Of a DNA stretch of 64,000 nucleotides, positions 36,175 to 48,628 are shown piece by piece (position 1 is the first letter of the stretch; the number at the start of each line of letters is the position of its first letter). Source of the DNA: Gibbula magus (taxonomy: Eukaryota > Mollusca > Gastropoda > Trochida > Trochidae); contig OW388289.1 of NCBI GenBank assembly GCA_936450465.1, positions 76,806,593-76,870,592 of the forward strand, written 5' to 3'. The notes beneath the pieces are model-generated. The model saw only the letters and a list, made by a program, of their open reading frames with translations, did not search any database and was not told where the DNA came from. A program made the translations under genes and the position numbers.

Positions 36175-36537
36175 GACGTTCGTAGTAATTTAAACAATAT
36201 TTCAAATGAACACAACAATTTGAATTCTCAGAATATGTATTGCGTATGTTAATGTTTCGAAAATTTTTGGATAATAATAAATTTACAAAAAAATCATTAG
36301 AATCAACAAAATAAAATTGATGATATGGTGACATGTATGGCTGCGGGATTCAATAATTGTCAAGGAAGGATTTAAATGGTACGCCACTGTACAGTCAATT
36401 TGATTTTTTTTTAGCATTATGAATTATGTTAGATACAAAAGTTGCCTCAAATCAAATTAAAACAATGTTTCGTTTCGTCACCGGATTTTACACCACACCT
36501 TATAGGTAGCATTTCCGGAATAGAGCCGGAAGGGCAT
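36175..36537. repeat. Right arm of large inverted repeat
   Basis: Inverse counterpart of 34405-34640 (for 36175-36410) and of 33549-33640 (for 36455-36537), ending TCCGGAATAGAGCCGGAAGGGC. The arms differ by many substitutions, so the insertion is not recent. Confidence 0.75.
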
Positions 36538-36764
36538 TTCAGGCATTGTTTTGAAACTCATGTTCACATGCTCGAGAGGGTTCAGTTGTTACGATTGATT
36601 GAAAGCTCCATGTTGGGATTCAACGATGACTTCATACTAATAATGAGTATTATCCGCCTCGTATTTCAGAACAATTTACCACAGCGTTTGAGATTTTGGA
36701 AATCGTCGCGTTGTCCCTAGTATTTGATGAGTACAGGGAACTCGGGGCATGGTTGTACTGGACT

Positions 36765-36870
36765 CGCTTCATGTTGTACCAGCCGCCATTTCTACTCGCC
36801 TGGGTGTCACTGCATATGAAAATAGGGGAAAATAAAGTACATCACACTGTAATAAGAACACCACAGACAA
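36765..36870 (-). repeat. Inverted copy of the MAA-exon start
   Basis: The minus strand reads ...TTTTCATATGCAG-TGACACCCAGGCGAGTAGAAATGGCGGCTGG..., matching 35685-35780 including the splice-acceptor-like TTCATATG(T/C)AG. After ATGGCGGCT the frame soon stops (GGTACAACATGA), so this copy is non-coding. Confidence 0.65.
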
Positions 36871-37540
36871 TCACATCTTGTAAAGTATGTTTCCGATAAA
36901 GTGATGAATAGTTATTGCACATACTTTTGATTTCAAGTGTAAAAACACGATTGTTACCATTTATTATCCTCACATTTACCTTCATCACATAGAAGTGCAC
37001 ATAACATCTCATTTAATGGAATTATGAGTTCCATTTCATTCATTTTGTGGAATCCGGAAGTAAATCAACATTAACAATTTTTTTTACCAAATCAGGCAAG
37101 TAGGCGCCTCGGGGATTTCTCGTACAATGTAAACATAATATAGCATTCATTATAATGTTCACATGTACACAGTCTTCATTTTGCAGCGAAGTTTCTACTA
37201 CAATGAAAAATGAGAGAAAAACATAAAATGTGCTTATTAATGCAATCAAGATGAAAAGTTAGCCAAAGACATCCAGAGAATTCAATATCTCCGAAAAAAA
37301 TGATGACCTAAAACTTTATTAACTCACCTTTCCTGGCTTTGAATGTTCGAAAGATATTCCCATAAAATAAGAAAAATCCTGAGGTGAGGAAACATTTTTT
37401 TTATTAGCAAAGTTTTAATCGGTCAGAATGCACGGGAATTTCATGACCATCTCCGAGACTCGTGTCACTTGATACAAGCTCTTCCATTCGGAGTACTACA
37501 TCGTGAGACCAGGTAGGTTTGACTTAGCGAGGTCTCTAGA

Positions 37541-40500
37541 ATTAGGTCTTTTGCATGGAAACAGGTAATTGTTATTTAAATCGATGATATGTATAATTTA
37601 GGCTCTATGTTATTTCAATGATCTCGCAGTTGTGACATACATGTAATGAGAAATTCTATCATGAATGTACTGGCATATCAAACCGTAATTTCAGCATTTC
37701 TTTCAAATCAATTTCTCGAGCAAACTCAGCAAAATCCAAGCGACCTTATTGATTTTCCAAAAGAAACTGAACTATCCAATTTATTTTTAAATGCAATAGA
37801 AAAGATTCAGCAAAATCATTATCGTTGAACCATTTATACAACCTATAATGCTGGTAAATTACAAACATCCCAGACTAATTGGTTTTGAATATTATCCGAG
37901 TTCAATGACCACAATATATTAGACTTGAGCTGTATGAGTTACGAATGCCACCTATGATCACAGACCCAAAGGTAAAAGACGTCACTGTCATGCCGCTAAG
38001 GGTTTACTTTTTCAGTTATCTCTACTTTGTAAGTGAAGCCGCTGATATTTAATGATTAAACATCCTGAATGACACCAAGGTTATTATGGCTGTGAACTTG
38101 TCCATCAGAAATATGTTTTTTTTACGTGAACGTAAGTTACATACAGTTATTCTTTGAGGAACACAATTTGATCGTTAGAAAAACGTAATTGGTGTCAACT
38201 GATTCAACATAAAATAGCTGAGAGCTGTCTTATAGTTTCACGTCATGCCTTCACACGAATAAAGACAACATACTCTGCTTCCATGATGAGCCCATAGCGT
38301 TTTCAAGGATGCTCTCTCCTGAACAGACACATGCATATTGAATAACATATCATTTACATATGTCAAAGTTGTTAGAGGTAACACTTATGGTTTAAAGCGA
38401 AACATGGAAGTAAGAAACTTGAAATTGTTCGTCTCGGATCTGGTTTGTTATGATTTGATAACGGGCAAGCGAATATAAACAATACAATTGAGTTTTCCGT
38501 GATTACACAGTCTCACTAAAATCAGATCTAACGTAACACTCGTACCTTGCTGTATTTTCGATCCGAGTACAACTCGGCAAGGGTCATGTAATATGACCTT
38601 TCACTCCAGCCAATCAGCGACGAGGCCAGTATCTTAATATAGTTTATAAGATATATCAAAGGGGCTGTGGTTGGTTGAATTTAAAGATCTGATGAAATGC
38701 ATTTTTCTCAAGAATGACAGATGTTTACCTCTACGTATATTGTATATCGGAATCCATTGAGCATAAAATCGAGACAATACACACTTGCAATTGATAATTA
38801 AGACGATTTTAATTCACCAATTTTAACACTACCGCAATTAGTTGGTCGATTCATTTTGAAAATGCTCACTGAGACGTGACTGTGATAAGTGAATGACGGG
38901 GCCGGCTAGACAGCTAATCCGCCGAGTCTCGTTAATTAATTAATGATGATTATCACTGCCGCTAAATGAATTTATGATATGTATTACATCGGCAAAAGAC
39001 ATGTTTATGTAATAATTGTGTAATTGTCATCTGCGGAATTACCTAGTTGGATATCTAAACATTCGATATATGGGACATTTAAGTTGGTTTATTGAAGATA
39101 TCTTTGTGAAATTAACAATCAAAATGTTGCGAAATTAGGTTGAATTATGACTATCGCCGAAAATCAGATTCCTCCTGATACGTCACAGACGTCATCCCTT
39201 CAGGGGCCACACCCCGCAGACTTTCATTCTGGTCGCCGGGGCTAAATTAGGCGGTTTTTAAAAAAGCCGTATATAAGTAATTTATGGACCGATTTCAGAA
39301 ATTTAAAATCGAGCAATTGTCAAATTGACATCCCATTTTAATGAATCCGATTTGGACCATATGTCATTGCATCTATCCTTTAAGTAAGATCCAGGGTCAC
39401 AAAATAGCTCAATTGTCTGAGACAGGATGAAGATTCAAACTTGAACATTTTTGTGAGTAAAGGAGTATTATCAAAACTGTCCCCACGTGAACCAGTTGTA
39501 CAATTAGTCCTAGCTGGATAGGATAATTAGAACATAGCATTCTTAACCTGAACTTTGTTCTGTCATATTTATGACATGTAACCCACCAATGAGATATTAA
39601 AAGATTAAAATTCTTTGATCTTGATAAAATCAATTAAATTATATCTCTGAAAATACATTAAATAATTCTTTACGTGGAAGCAAATCACATGAACCGAACT
39701 AGTTAAAAAATCTAATTCATTTTCTCTCCTCAGAATAGAACAAATTTATTTTTACAATTATTTCATTATTTACAGTCCTTTTGATCATGGAACGCATATG
39801 TTGTGCTCCTCAAACCGTTGTCTCATTGGCGCTTCAAGATGCATAAAGAAGTAGAACCACGAACACGTATTTGTTGTTAGAATGAAGTTCTACTGAAATA
39901 ATTGAAAACTGTCATCACTTGCAGTTGTAGTTTCCGTGTCTCAAAAAGATGTCAAATATCAAACATGTTTATTTTGCAATAGTTGTCACTCATTCATACC
40001 ATAGAAAATAAAGTCAGGATGAATTATTTGAAGGAAGCACAATAAAGAATCCACAATAAGGTAACTGACTTATTTTATTAAATAGCAAATACTTCAAACC
40101 CATAACAACCAGTCCAGTAAATGTATAAATGTATTAATTTCAAATAAAATGCGACTATATTGTCAGTATAGCAGTAAATTATACTTGTCGACTTGTAACA
40201 ATGTCCAAAATAACCTATCAAATCAAAAAGTTGTTTGAGTAGGAACTGAACTAAAAAAGTAGAGCTATGGCTCTGTGGCTCACCAGGCTTTATAATTGTC
40301 AAAGGGTTATTAAATATACAATATACCTGTAATCCACATTGGTGCCGTAACACAAGATTTAAGTTTTTAGGCTTTTGGTTCTAACGAAGAAGACAAAATT
40401 TGGCTTTTAGGACCCGACTTTGCGGCACCATATTTATCCTCCATTGGCTGAAGAGTCTGTAGTATGATTTCAGCATTTGAGGCCTTTTTGTTCTGAAAAA

Positions 40501-40883
40501 AAATACGAAAATATGTTTGTGGGGTCATGACTTCTAGAGTCAACTGGGTAACCGATCGAATCTACAATTCAAAATCCCAAATGTCTATCATTAATTATAA
40601 TGGAGACCTCAAATCTTTATGAATTATCTTCTTGCACATACATACAGTAAAACGTATTGCACTGTAGGAATATTAAGATACATTGATTGAATTCATCTTT
40701 TTCGACAGCAAATTTGTACTTGTACTGTGTATATTTGTCACATATTTATCTTACTCTGAACTTACTGAAGCATGAATAACGCGCTGACCAACAAGGCTAT
40801 CTTTTATCTTTAACTGTAAGCTACTTATTTTAAGTCTACATGTACCTTAATCTGATTTTCTCAGTAATCAGTAAAATAAACTA
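37541..40883. other. Segmental-duplication module C, first part
   Basis: Collinear with module A (1010-1148 and 20118-21400). No gene is supported. The small frame at 37646-37828 is the module-C version of the 33033 frame. A CCAAT-type motif (AGCCAATCAGCG, about 38608) recurs here but its CATATAAATG partner is altered. Confidence 0.5.
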
Positions 40884-42046
40884 GTGTACAAAAGAAACGA
40901 TACCACGTCTTTGAGCGGCCATTACAGGAAAACTTAACGACACAGAAATTTATAATTGGTATTATTCTTTTGAGATTTCTTTCATTTAACATGTGTACAA
41001 CATTCATTTCAATCAGTACTTTGCATTCATTTGTGTAGGTCTGTATCGACGTGAGGGGTCTGAAAATTAAAATTTCATTCACGCAAATGACTGAGACAAA
41101 TGTTGAAAATGTCAAAAGAGGCGTCACTAAGTCACATTTGTATTCGGTATGTCCATCCCGAGCGTCAGAACGGGCAAGTACACGTCTATGGGTTGATGAC
41201 GTCAGACGTCGGTTGACGTCAGAAGATAAGCTATGTCATTCATCAAGGAGGCAATGGGCTGACTTGATGGACGCAATTCAGAGAGTAAAGGTCACTAATT
41301 CTTCGGTAAACACGCTGTCTACCATTGCTCTTGAAGATGCAAAATCGGCTCCCATATGAGAGCATGACCAGTGCTCAATCTCTCTGTTTCCAACGTTGAA
41401 TTCGTCTGTTTGTTTACTCGTTGTCGACGCCTCAGGAACGTTTTGTGGTATGGACGACGTGTTCAGATATCATGAGTCTTCAATCTCTGTTACCAAGTTT
41501 GTCTGCTAATCACGTGTCTCAGTGACGTCTTTGACGTTAACGTCGTAATAATGAATGGGTTTCGGGGATGAAATACCCGGATGTGGCGGTCTTCAATAAG
41601 TGTAATCACCTTCTTCTCGACCTGCATGTTGTCCGATCTCTATCACGTAACCGTTGCGTTAACCTGATGACTGCTATGCGCGCGCAGCCGAACCTTCTGG
41701 CGTCGTCGGCGTGTGAGACTCGCTATGTGACAATTCCAACGGCTCTCTCACTCTCAATGGCTGTCAAAACCAATATTTTCTTGCGTGCTTTTTGTTGCTT
41801 TGATACCAACGTGTATGGTCAGCCGTTTTATACACTTTATCTGCAGTTGCAAACTATGCTACCTAAAATAATGTCATTTTCACAAAGTGCACCATTTCTC
41901 CGGATGTGATAAAATGTTTTCGATATTTTCGATTGAATACACTGCATTTGGTCTGTGGGATACGCAAAACCATGTGTTCATACGAAAAAAAATCACTTTG
42001 TAAAAAGATATTTAAAAACATAGATGGTATCGTTTCTTTTGGACAC
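40884..42046 (-). mobile_element. Degenerate Tc1/mariner-like element with 22-bp terminal repeats
   Basis: Inverted ends GTGTACAAAAGAAACGATAC (40884-...) and GTATCGTTTCTTTTGGACAC (...-42046), one mismatch, flanked by TA at 40882-40883 and 42047-42048, the Tc1/mariner signature. On the minus strand a short frame RQRVYRRISD, followed by GGS-like text and then stops (about 41360 down to 41150), resembles the RVYRR...GGGSVMVWGG block of Tc1 transposases, so a decayed transposase is likely. The plus-strand frames 41051-41359 and 41568-41909 are probably non-coding. Confidence 0.75.
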
Positions 42047-42048
42047 TA

Positions 42049-43233
42049 GTTTAGTTTCCTTATTACAGCCAATGGATTCTTAAATAAATTTAATTAATAT
42101 TTTGTTGTAAAATGAGCAGTATTAAAAGAAGATTGTTACCTGTCAAGAAATTATTGATATGAGAATATGACAGGTGGCTGACAGTCATTATATCTGTTAC
42201 ATACCTACTTGTTGATCTACGGTTAGACTAAAATTTAGTCTATGGAATTTTAATTATTTTTTTTATATCTACCTTATGATATGTTTCAATACTACCAATT
42301 CCATGTGTATTCAGTTCATCTAGACTTGCTGAACAAAGATCTAGACTGTATTGAAGGCTCTTAATTTGACACAGTCATGGAGCAGGACTAATCTACGGTC
42401 TACATGTATAGATATATTGATTAGGGACCAACTGATATAACATCTCGAACAGGACGACAATAATGACGTCGACACACATGTGTATTGTCAGCATCAATGT
42501 TAATTGCATGGCAGTTTAATTATTCGTGTGTTAAAACATTTGTTATTAGTGTCTCAACCGTTAGATATTTTCAAACTCAACGGCCGAAGCGATTGCATAC
42601 TCTTGTACAAGGACAGGTTTGGAATTTCAAGAGAATTCAGCTGTTTCTTGAACTGAATTATCCTGCCGTGTTCGGTTTCCAATTTTTGAAAATGAGAAAA
42701 AATAAACTGGATCCTAAATGAACCTATCGATTTTAAACCAAGAGTGAAAGTATCAAGTTTAATGGAAATGCAATTTGAGATACCAAGCAACACTATGGTA
42801 GTATGGATCCTCATGTCAGAATTATGGAACATGCACACCATTTAAACTCAGAAGGACGAAATCAGACGAATATGTTATACACTTATGCAAGAAATCATGC
42901 ACGTATTATTTCACTACATCAGTTCTGTCAGTAATTAAGACTCATTAGTTTACGTTGTATATGTGATTCACGTTAGAAAGCTTTTTTTTGTGTCAGATTT
43001 GTCAATTGATGTTAGATATGCTTTCTTGGAGACAGACAACTGAACAATACTGTAAAAAAGTGACAGTTCCTGAAACACGAAACGTCACATTCATTACTTA
43101 TATATGAAATAAATATTTGAAGCCAAAAAATGACCAATGGACATCTTCATCTTCTTTCCTGACTTGAAGCTATTGCTCTGACTGGTTGAAGATTCTGTTG
43201 ATAAACAATGTATTATAGTTGTTCTTTATGGAA
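42049..43233. other. Module C continued, no gene
   Basis: Collinear with 21700-23200: 42130-42210 matches 22165-22250, 42590-42720 matches 22430-22570 and 42900-43140 matches 22962-23200. Frames are not shared between the copies. Confidence 0.5.
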
Positions 43234-43474
43234 CAAATAATAATAACTCTTTATTGTCCGTAACACAGTGTACATAGACAATTCATTGTGTGCAAATAGC
43301 ATCCGGCAGCCACCGTGCAGCGCTAGTTCAAGCGTTGTTCTATTCTAAAATGCTGAGTGTCAAGCAAGTAAGCAACAACTCCCATCTTTTAACATCTTTT
43401 GGTATGACGCGACCGGGAATCGAAACCCGTTCTTCCGGGTGATGAGCAGACACTCTACCAGCTGAGCTACATCC
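43234..43474 (-). repeat. tRNA-derived SINE, minus orientation
   Basis: On the minus strand the head is GGATGTAGCTCAGCTGGTAG, with a B box GGTTTCGATTCCC and the end GGTCGCGTCATACC. A body with AAAAGATGTTAAAAGATGGG follows and it ends in an AT-rich tail (ACAATAAAGAGTTATTATT). The 3' side of the head cannot pair with GGATGTA as an acceptor stem, so this is a SINE and not a tRNA gene. It is absent from the matching place in module A. Confidence 0.8.
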
Positions 43475-46400
43475 TAATATTTTAATATTTAATACTTTAA
43501 ACTGATGGCTTATATGATAATTCTTGGTTTAAGAGATAATTACAACATACCATATGACTTTTTTTGGATCATATTTTGTCATTTATTGAGTAAATATATA
43601 TTCAGAAGGAAATGATTTAAATATTTCAATTCTTTGAATATCATTAAATTTGAAAAATTCGCTTCTAGAAAATACATGAATTGTCTGAAAAAAAGCTATT
43701 GTTTGTTACAATTAAAATCAAATTTATTTCTTCTCATCGGTAATTCACAAATTCATTTTAACAGATATATAATTTGAAAAATCCCTTCATCATGGAAAAG
43801 TCTGTACAGTTTACCAATAACGAAATCATTTTCTGTAAATTAATTTTTTTTACCATGACTAGATACTCGATACTGATTCTTCATGTACATACCATATCTT
43901 GAATGACGCTAACGATAACATAAAGTTAATCCTTTTCAGCATATCTTAAATTCTATTTAATAAACATTTAAAATTCACATTGATAAAACAGCAGTAAAAT
44001 TAGTATCAAAGTTACCACCCGACATATTTACCTACTTTTATGAAGATATGCTAATCTAAAGAAAGAATATGAATAAACAATTAACGTAAAATTCAAAATA
44101 GATTAATTGAATACAGAACAATCCTCAGCTTATAAGAATATCAGTAAATTGTTTATAAACATTTTCAAAATACCATGATTTGGCAATTCACGAAAAGCAA
44201 AATAGAATAGGTTTGAGGTATTTATTCGATAACTGTACCAACGGGTATAGTGTTCGGCTTACAGATTAGATAATTATAACAGGTATAATAATTAGCAACA
44301 TGCACGTATACATTGATACCTCATTAACCCCAAATTAAAAAAAATGCAATAATTAAAAAAACATAAAGCGATTTAGCCATTGGCTTCTATGTACATTAGA
44401 TAGAGGACATTAAGCTCCTTTCCATGTAATGACATGTCTATTGAATGTGTCAATTATAAGTATCAAACAAGCGAAAACTAGTTTGATCAAGTCATTTACG
44501 AGTTTAATTAAAAAATGTGTTCTGTTTAGTATTCTGTTTAGAATTAATCACTTAAATAGTCAAGCCAATTTAACAACCGAAAGCTTATTACATAAATTCG
44601 ATATTCGATGGAATAAAATGCAAAGACAAATGTCAGTTAGTGAAATAATCAGTATGCTGCAACAATTACACAAAGACTACGACACAAGAGACCATGATTA
44701 ATCTACATCATATTTTAATTTTACAGTTGCGGTTGGTTAATATTTATATTGTTATTGATTGATTATTCAAAATGATGTTTTTACTTCATAAGTTCAGGAA
44801 CCATAATTAATGATATGCATAAATGAAACACAGCTCTGATATTGACACCATATGATACTGTGATATTGTTTTTATTTGATATTATGATATTGTATTATAT
44901 CATATCTGTCCTACAATCATAAAATGCATTGGTTTCCATTTTTACTCTTGCGATGAAAACGTTTTTACTTCTTTCTACTTCATTAAACTGATTGTATTAA
45001 AGATGATATAAACGAAAGAAAGGCAATTACAATGTAACAAATTACTATTATAAATGTAATGTGACACCTGCCAATTGTTCGACTTATTTAAACCCGATTC
45101 CATTTGAGAACAAGTTTTGTTCATTGTGGACTGCTCCTAAAGGGCCAGTGATAGTATTCGAAAACATTAAAGTCTCGTTTATCAGAAGCCTTTTTGAATA
45201 AAATAGTTGCCTAGCAAGACAAGGTGCCAAACAGTCTAAATCTGCACTGTTTGAGTGTCAGCTTCCAGTTTTGCCCTCAAGTATGTTACATCTTTGAACT
45301 CTTACACCATTTAACTGTAACTTGAGAGCACAGTCAAATGTTTTGTTATATACAATTAATGGGATAAGAGCAGTGACTGAAGGTTTTACAAAAAGTTTTT
45401 TGAAAAATAATATTAATTGAACAAACAACTTAATAAATCTATGTGGGGAGAAAAGGAGCCAGGCGTAGCAATAACACAATCATCGAACTATTGTTATATT
45501 TTGTAAAAATTGGAACCACTAATGAACTCTTTATCTTGTTAGGACAAGTGTGGACACGATATGTTTTCTGTAAGGCAACAGCAGAATAATACCATTGAAG
45601 AATATTTGATTCTGTATTAAATTGAAAATGTGAGCAGTGAAATAACATATTGACACCGATGAAGGTTATATAATATGTTCCGACTGCAAGCATACAAATA
45701 CGTAAATCAAGATTTGCGACTGGGCAGTAGAGTATCTGTTCTTAGCTACTGAAATTTGTCTCATTAACACTTTTCCCCCGATGAAATAGGCTTATTTTAG
45801 CCTTTCTCAAGTTCTTGCCAGCGTTGCAGCATGATGCATCTGACTTTATAGTGATGTTAGAAGTCCTTGGTACAAAACAAAGATGTTTCTAAACTGACAT
45901 TGGATATCGACATTTGTATAAAGTGTAAAGGTAATTATGTCGAGAATTTAAACAAGCACCACACTATGTTTAGTTGTAAGACTTGCAAATGAATCACAAA
46001 CATCGCAATGCATCCCAAAACTTCATACCGAACATAAGGCAGGTTATTTCACAAATGAATAACGTGAATAACTTCTAGAAACGTGCGGAACATTGATTTA
46101 ATGGTCATATTTGGGAACAGATTTATTTTCATTTATAAATCAATACTTATTTTAATGGTTTTAGTGATATGTTTTATATGAGTGATCATCAATATTGACT
46201 CTCTCATCATAAGCTCGTTAACACGATTGAGAACATCGATTTGCTTTATTACATTTCAGGGTCTGAAAATGGCCGGGATTCCATCAAATGAGATCGTTAT
46301 CGAATGCTTTGATGTCCTTGAATACATAACATTTCTGTGACGCTTGACATTTTCTGCAAATTCACGACTTGTAAAGTGTTTTTTACTGCCTGGTAAAGTA

Positions 46401-47080
46401 AACCGATCAGCTGCGAGTTTCATCAGGTAAGGATGCACGGAGAAGAGCAGAAACCTTGAGCATACTACAGGATCCAATTAATGTTCCACAGTTCAATACC
46501 TTTTCTTGCATGATAGTTTTTTTTATTCAAGACATTTTGCTTATCATTGACACAATCATTTCATTTTGTTACCGGGATGTTCCAGTCAATGAGTGAGAAC
46601 AATTCGATGGTTGCACTCAGTATTTAGTTTCGTCAACTTTCTTTTGCTTCAGTTTGATAAGTTGGATGAAATCATTTTCCAAGTATCACAATTTCAGCAA
46701 AGTTATTGAAGAAAATCGTTTTTTAGACCATGGCCTCTGAGACCCTTATTAGGGGTCACTCGATCACTAAAGATTCAATTTAGAATTCCCGTCTGGCAAT
46801 GAGTCAGTACACAACAATTCGGCTTTCCAGAGCTTTTCACACTGAAGAAGAAGATGAAAATAGGTTCTTTAGGTTATGACCCCTATTTGGGGTCACAGGG
46901 TCCATAGCATAGAAATCAACAGACAGTGATTTTTCATTTCATTATTAATTAACTAATCCCTAGTATCGAAAATCGCTGGTTGAGGATTTTGAATTTGCGT
47001 TCGCCCTTATGTACGTACCCTTTGGGTAGCTTTGGGGTTTGTCAGAGTTTACTGCTTTCTCAAATTCCCTTGAGGTCCAT
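43475..47080. other. Module C continued
   Basis: Similar to A 23240-25640 in pieces (43500-43560, 46000-46160 and 46250-46500). The minus-strand stretch 46256-46492 is open for 73 codons from TTG (DPVVCSRFLLFSVHPYLMKL...), while the matching stretch in A (25440-25620) has a deletion and a stop and the one in D (53400-53540) is shorter; no family recognised. The plus-strand frame 44429-44701 has no domain. The segment 46730-46930 contains the repeat text AGGTTATGACCCCT, also seen near 21540 and 40410 in altered form. Confidence 0.4.
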
Positions 47081-48628
47081 TCTCCACTAAACGTGCATAT
47101 TGGTTGGTGTAGGTGATTCGAAATAAAATGTCTCATAGATTAATATTTGTATATGGAATCTGTAGGAGTCAGGGGAACAATTTCCTGAAGTGGCTGGGCT
47201 GTATCATCCTTTTGCTTGATTTTATTTTGGTCAACACTCATATACCTTGTTTTGTGTTTCAACAGATACGTTACTACACTACGTATATAGAATGAGTTAT
47301 GTATACACAGCAACACGAATAAAACATATATTATTGTATTTTATGAAATGTTAACATCTTTTGTCACACAAAACACGTGTCGGGTCTGAAGATGTCCTGT
47401 TTTGAAATATGTTAAATTATCAATGCACTAAGCTTTTTACAATCATAAATCAGATATACATTTTGTATGATATAGTTAATATAAGAGTAAACCATTACAG
47501 CATGTTGATAGGTAGTTAAATCTTATAGAAAACGAGCAACAATTTTGTCCATAAATGCAACAGATACGTTACCATGAATACACCATGTCCTGTCATAATT
47601 AACCACTGCACTAATTACTAGAACATAATTTGGAAAAAAAACTTTGTATGAAATAGTTAACATATAGAAAAACCAAATTGCGTATTTCACAACCTTCACA
47701 CTGATTAAGAAACAAGATTGATTGGATAACAAATACTTCTCGTTCAGTTTGGTGGCATACCCTTTCATACGCCCCTCCTTGGTACCGGAAATGCATCTTC
47801 TGTGAACATTTTGTCATTCATCTTGTCGCATGTGGGCTCCACATTTTTTTCCTATTGGTAATGAATTGGTAACGTATTTTTAACGTATCTGTTGGTAACG
47901 TATCTACTTGACTTAAAATGTATTTGGATGTGTTGGACAACCACTTAAAGGCAGAAAAGTGCTGTCACTCTCAAAATATTCAAACCACTACGTGCAAAAT
48001 GGCCATGTATGAGAGTTTGTGACTGTAAGCAGGAGAATTCCACTATGGAAGGCAACATAGGTAACGTATCTGTTGATATTTTCGCGTACCTTTTCCAATT
48101 TTGTGTAGTCTACCCAAAACTACAATTTTATGAGACTTTGTGTGTTTCAGATGATTGTTATATATTGTTGTATATCTAGTTTTTTTATTAGTAATTTATT
48201 GTATATACCCAAGGATTTGATTTGATAATACAATATGATACTGTCTGTCATTTTTTAGACACCTATATCTGAGATTTGTTTGAAACAAAAACCTGATATA
48301 CTAAAGTAATGGTTCCATACTAAATGTGTTCTAGTGCTATCGAGACATCTTTAGAATCGAAGTTTTAGAATTTATTATGCATAATTTTCAATTAGACAGA
48401 TATAATTGTAACTGCCTATCGACTGGAGACATGCATATCTATGTAGATTTGACACATTTAGAAGCCTGAATGAAAAATATATTGGTTTCTATAACTTATG
48501 TTAAATGTGTACTGACACTGCCATGTAGTAAGGTACATTTTAAAGTAGAAATTCATAATTTTCAAGAAAACGTTCAAAAGATATCCTCTGAAGACATGAT
48601 TTTCTAGTAAATGCACGTTTAGTGGAGA
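47081..48628. mobile_element. 1.55-kb element with 18-bp inverted ends, class unknown
   Basis: TCTCCACTAAACGTGCAT at 47081-47098 is exactly inverse to 48611-48628. Module A lacks this block at the corresponding place (between about 25780 and 26100). Internally, a 15-mer CAACAGATACGTTAC occurs at 47260 and 47558, and in inverse orientation at about 47880 and 48061, with a partial copy at 47894. No transposase frame and no clear target duplication. Confidence 0.5.

Larger units (their letters stand above)
33548..37540. mobile_element. Composite 4-kb insertion in module C
   Basis: Module text ends at ...GATTGCATTA (33547) and resumes at ATTAGGTCTTTTGCATGG (about 37541), compared with GACTGCATTAGGTATTTGCATG uninterrupted near 1010-1032. 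A short ATTA duplication is possible. Inside are long inverted repeats (33549-33640 with 36455-36537; 34405-34640 with 36175-36410), a LINE fragment splitting the left arm, and a possible gene. The left end CCCTTCCGGCTCTATTCCGG is an arm end but the right end is not, so more than one insertion event is likely. Confidence 0.5.

Noticed and set aside
41051..41909. Plus-strand frames of 102 and 113 codons as genes
   Set aside because: They lie within the Tc1/mariner-like element whose decayed transposase text is on the other strand; no domain in the plus frames.
43400..43474. tRNA gene on the minus strand
   Set aside because: The 3' side does not pair with the GGATGTA 5' side and it runs into a SINE body and AT-rich tail.
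46256..46492. Receptor-like exon (DPVVCSRFLL) as a real gene exon
   Set aside because: No start codon, splice partner or conserved frame in modules A and D; similarity to receptors was only impressionistic.
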